Source: Trichobilharzia regenti (Eukaryota; Platyhelminthes; Trematoda; Strigeidida; Schistosomatidae). From it: a stretch of 64,000 bases of DNA. Below the pieces are notes generated by a model. That model saw only the letters and a list, made by a program, of their open reading frames with translations. It was not told the DNA's origin and searched no databases. The stretch lies in contig OX235262.1 of NCBI GenBank assembly GCA_944472135.2, positions 168,701,509-168,765,508 of the forward strand, in the 5' to 3' direction. The position numbers were made by a program, and so were the translations under genes. Below, in pieces: positions 62,100-64,000 of this stretch (positions are counted from its first letter, which is position 1; each line of letters opens with the position of its first letter).

Positions 62100-62640
62100 A
62101 GGATTATACGAGCTCGTGGATTTTATTTCGTGAGCTCTCTTCAACTGCATACATGCTGAACAAAATCAAATTAAAAGTTACAAAATTTGTTTTTGAACAT
62201 TCTTCTTTTCACAATGACTACGTGTGGTTACACATAGACAATCTCGGACACCAGTTTGATTAAGAGAATGTAGAAATTTTAAAATAGTGGGAACACTGAA
62301 ATTGCCCGGAAATTCCTAGAAGCTTGATACTCGATGGTAAACAGACAAATTACTATAGACCAAATTTACCAAATAATAAAAGATAAATCATATGACAAAA
62401 AAGTTCAAATTCCAAGTCAATAAAAATGATCAATAACGATGGTGAATTAACAACCAATGTTGAAAAAGGAGGTTGTCAGGAGATACAATTATATCATTCA
62501 CGTGGAAAACTTAAACAAGTTCACCTTCTTATTAAAGCTTTCGCTGAAGGTGTTGTCTAGATGGACAATAAAAGTCTCGTAATTATCGATTGAGAAAGAA
62601 AGACCAGATTTGGAGTATAAAATAATGTTGTCATTCTGCA
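62100..62640 (+). mobile_element. Penelope-like element 3' part, second subfamily, decayed
   Basis: acaatctcggacaccagttt, gcccggaaattcctagaagc and actatagaccaaatttacca match NLGHQF, ARKFLEA and TIDQIYQ of the 37175 copy. The stem-loop tail follows at 62535-62600 (gctgaaggtgttgtctagat, ggacaataaaagtctcgt). Confidence 0.6.
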
Positions 62641-62919
62641 TCACAGGTTCTCATCAGCTGCTGCAAACCACCTGAAATTACAATGGTTATGAATAATAAC
62701 ATTTCATACTTCAATGTTTGATAGGGCGGGAGGGAGGTGAGAGAAGACAGAATACTGAAAAATCTAGCAAACAATGTTACCTTTTACGTCAACATGGCAA
62801 CTCAAGAAGGTCAAAAGTTCATCCAATTGAAAACTTGCTCAGTGAGCTGAGCTCATCAGTGTGCATGACTAATCAGTGTAATCGAAATAATACGGTTACT
62901 AGGGGAGTGAGAAATTGAC
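62641..62919. other. Intergenic stretch without recognised gene
   Basis: A frame at 62718-62918 has no motif. Confidence 0.3.
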
Positions 62920-63260
62920 TACACTCTCTTTTTGTGTGCATAAGTTTGGTCTGAAACGTTTGATTGAAATTGTTTCAGCAAATCGTAGTAGATCCGCTGC
63001 CCTTTGTATGTTTAATATCGTGAAGGCTTTGGAAATCTGGAAAAAATGACCCGTATCCACATAGTGGATGTCTGGTAATTGCACTTTGTAATATCTGGTT
63101 CCTTTTAAGCATAAGTTTCTTGGAATATGCTGTGAAAACCTGATAGAAGTCCTTATTTCTGTCCTTCCAATGTACTTGCTGCTTCAGGTGCACGTAAATT
63201 TATAAATGCAGTTAGAGGTAACATCAACAGGGTACTTATCCAGTTTCGGTTGGCTTATAG
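62920..63260 (-). pseudogene. Penelope-like element, GIY-YIG C-terminal fragment (minus)
   Basis: Minus frames 62975-63193 and 62899-63084: HLKQQVHWKDRNKDFYQVF (in place of the YIG strand region), then LLRFAETISIKRFRPNLCTQ and KESVVNFSLP, matching the AEA.AIK...P.LC.QK..V..LSLP tail. Strongly decayed. Confidence 0.6.
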
Positions 63261-63379
63261 AGCATGTAGTGCTGTATAGTGTCACCAGCTAAGCTGCAGA
63301 GAAGCATCTCTTTATTGCTCCTTTCATCCTCTTGTCTATCTTTTTGTGGTACTGCTTGTTTTTTGTATGGGAGGCAAAT

Positions 63380-63770
63380 TAAATTAATCAACTAGGCGAA
63401 TACGACCAGACCACAAGATTTAATCAGTTCTTGTGAGAAGTCGTGATTAGTGTGGTACAGCAAGTCGGGTTTGAGGACAATTACTCTTCACAATGATATT
63501 GGCTGGTGGTCGCACTACATCGTGAATTGGTATAAGTTGGAATTCATGGGTTGGCCACCGTATTGGCTCCCAATGGCTTAATAGTATAGGAGCTAGCTCG
63601 CCTTATAACCAGAAGGTCCTGGGTTAGCCTCCTGTGGGTGCGTACTGCCAAGGAGTTCCAAACTAGGAGGGAACAGCTGTCCAGTACTCCCTGGTTCCCA
63701 ATGGTTCTCTAACTGATGAAATCCTGAAACCAATCAATCAAATCCTTACAAACCAACATTCGGATGTTTA
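63380..63770 (+). mobile_element. Hammerhead SINE (Sm-alpha-like), one unit
   Basis: Internal region (gtgagaagtcgtgattagtg), aattcatgggttggccacc, the tRNA-like head (gctcccaatggcttaatagt; B box degraded to gggttagcctcc), the core at 63642-63687 and the tail to about 63765. Confidence 0.72.
63642..63687 (+). ncRNA. Degenerate hammerhead motif (plus)
   Basis: GTACTG and CAGTAC form stem I. The heptamer is CCAAGGA; stem II is GTTCC/GGAGG; GGAAC replaces GAAAC; the cleavage triplet is GTC at 63679-63681. Expected inactive. Confidence 0.5.
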
Positions 63771-64000
63771 ATCTACTGATCAGGAACGTTATTGCTTACA
63801 CGTTACTTTCGTATAAGTTTCCAAATACGCAGTGTGATAATGAGCAAGAGTTAGAGGGGTATATTGCGTGAGATTTTCCACATGGTTTGAGTTGATTCTA
63901 CTTTTTTGTTTTGAAACTTTTTTTACAGTCTGTATTCCTCTGCATTATTATAGAAGATAGTCAGTTTATGCAGTTTCATACAACCGATTCACTTTATCAG

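Noticed and set aside
1..64000. CRISPR array or bacterial operon
   Set aside because: No regular short repeats with unique spacers and no operon-like gene packing; introns and LINEs show a eukaryotic genome.

Overview
The window looks like nuclear DNA of a parasitic flatworm, most likely a schistosome. The species cannot be told from the sequence. The evidence is AT-rich, intron-heavy DNA packed with RTE-clade and CR1-like LINEs, Penelope-like elements (PLEs), tRNA-derived SINEs, and a SINE/satellite family carrying hammerhead-ribozyme architecture of the kind known from schistosome Sm-alpha repeats. There are no bacterial operons, no CRISPR array and no complete functional RNA gene.

Layout. 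Positions 1-4200 hold a gag-only BEL/Pao LTR retrotransposon (its left LTR is cut by the window edge) followed by an inverted solo LTR of the same family with a perfect 5-bp target-site duplication (TSD). Positions 5335-8335 hold a CR1-like fragment abutting a long minus-strand RTE copy. From about 8.6 to 53.9 kb I assemble one plus-strand host gene from 8-10 short exons whose splice phases agree: 8619-8791 (tentative), 12673-12862, 14808-15004, 22521-22722, 28827-28973, 34881-34980, 35137-35183 (tentative), 35613-35730, 47880-48039 and 53616-53856 (stop), then AATAAA at 53901. Together they are 1575 nt, a whole number of codons (524 residues plus stop). I do not recognise the protein family; the second half is mainly coiled coil.

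The introns are almost entirely mobile-element debris. It includes many copies of two RTE-type LINEs (called here RTE-A and RTE-B), a third (RTE-C), about a dozen PLE pieces with GIY-YIG domains, four tRNA-headed SINE families, an internally deleted LINE with a 12-bp TSD, and a decayed 5' end of 18S rRNA. From 54 kb to the end the pattern continues with a nested RTE-B inside a SINE (12-bp TSD), a second long RTE-A copy, and more SINE and PLE fragments.

The most interesting signals are these: hammerhead architecture conserved in several repeat copies whose catalytic core has drifted; a second SINE family with a different hammerhead-like 3' half; the SINE 3' tail shared with RTE-A, which suggests borrowed LINE machinery; PLE copies bounded by inverted terminal repeats, plus a near-identical inverted-repeat element with a 12-bp TSD; three RTE-B copies that share the same frame-breaking indels; and the split host gene. 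Element family names are inferred from motifs without database search.
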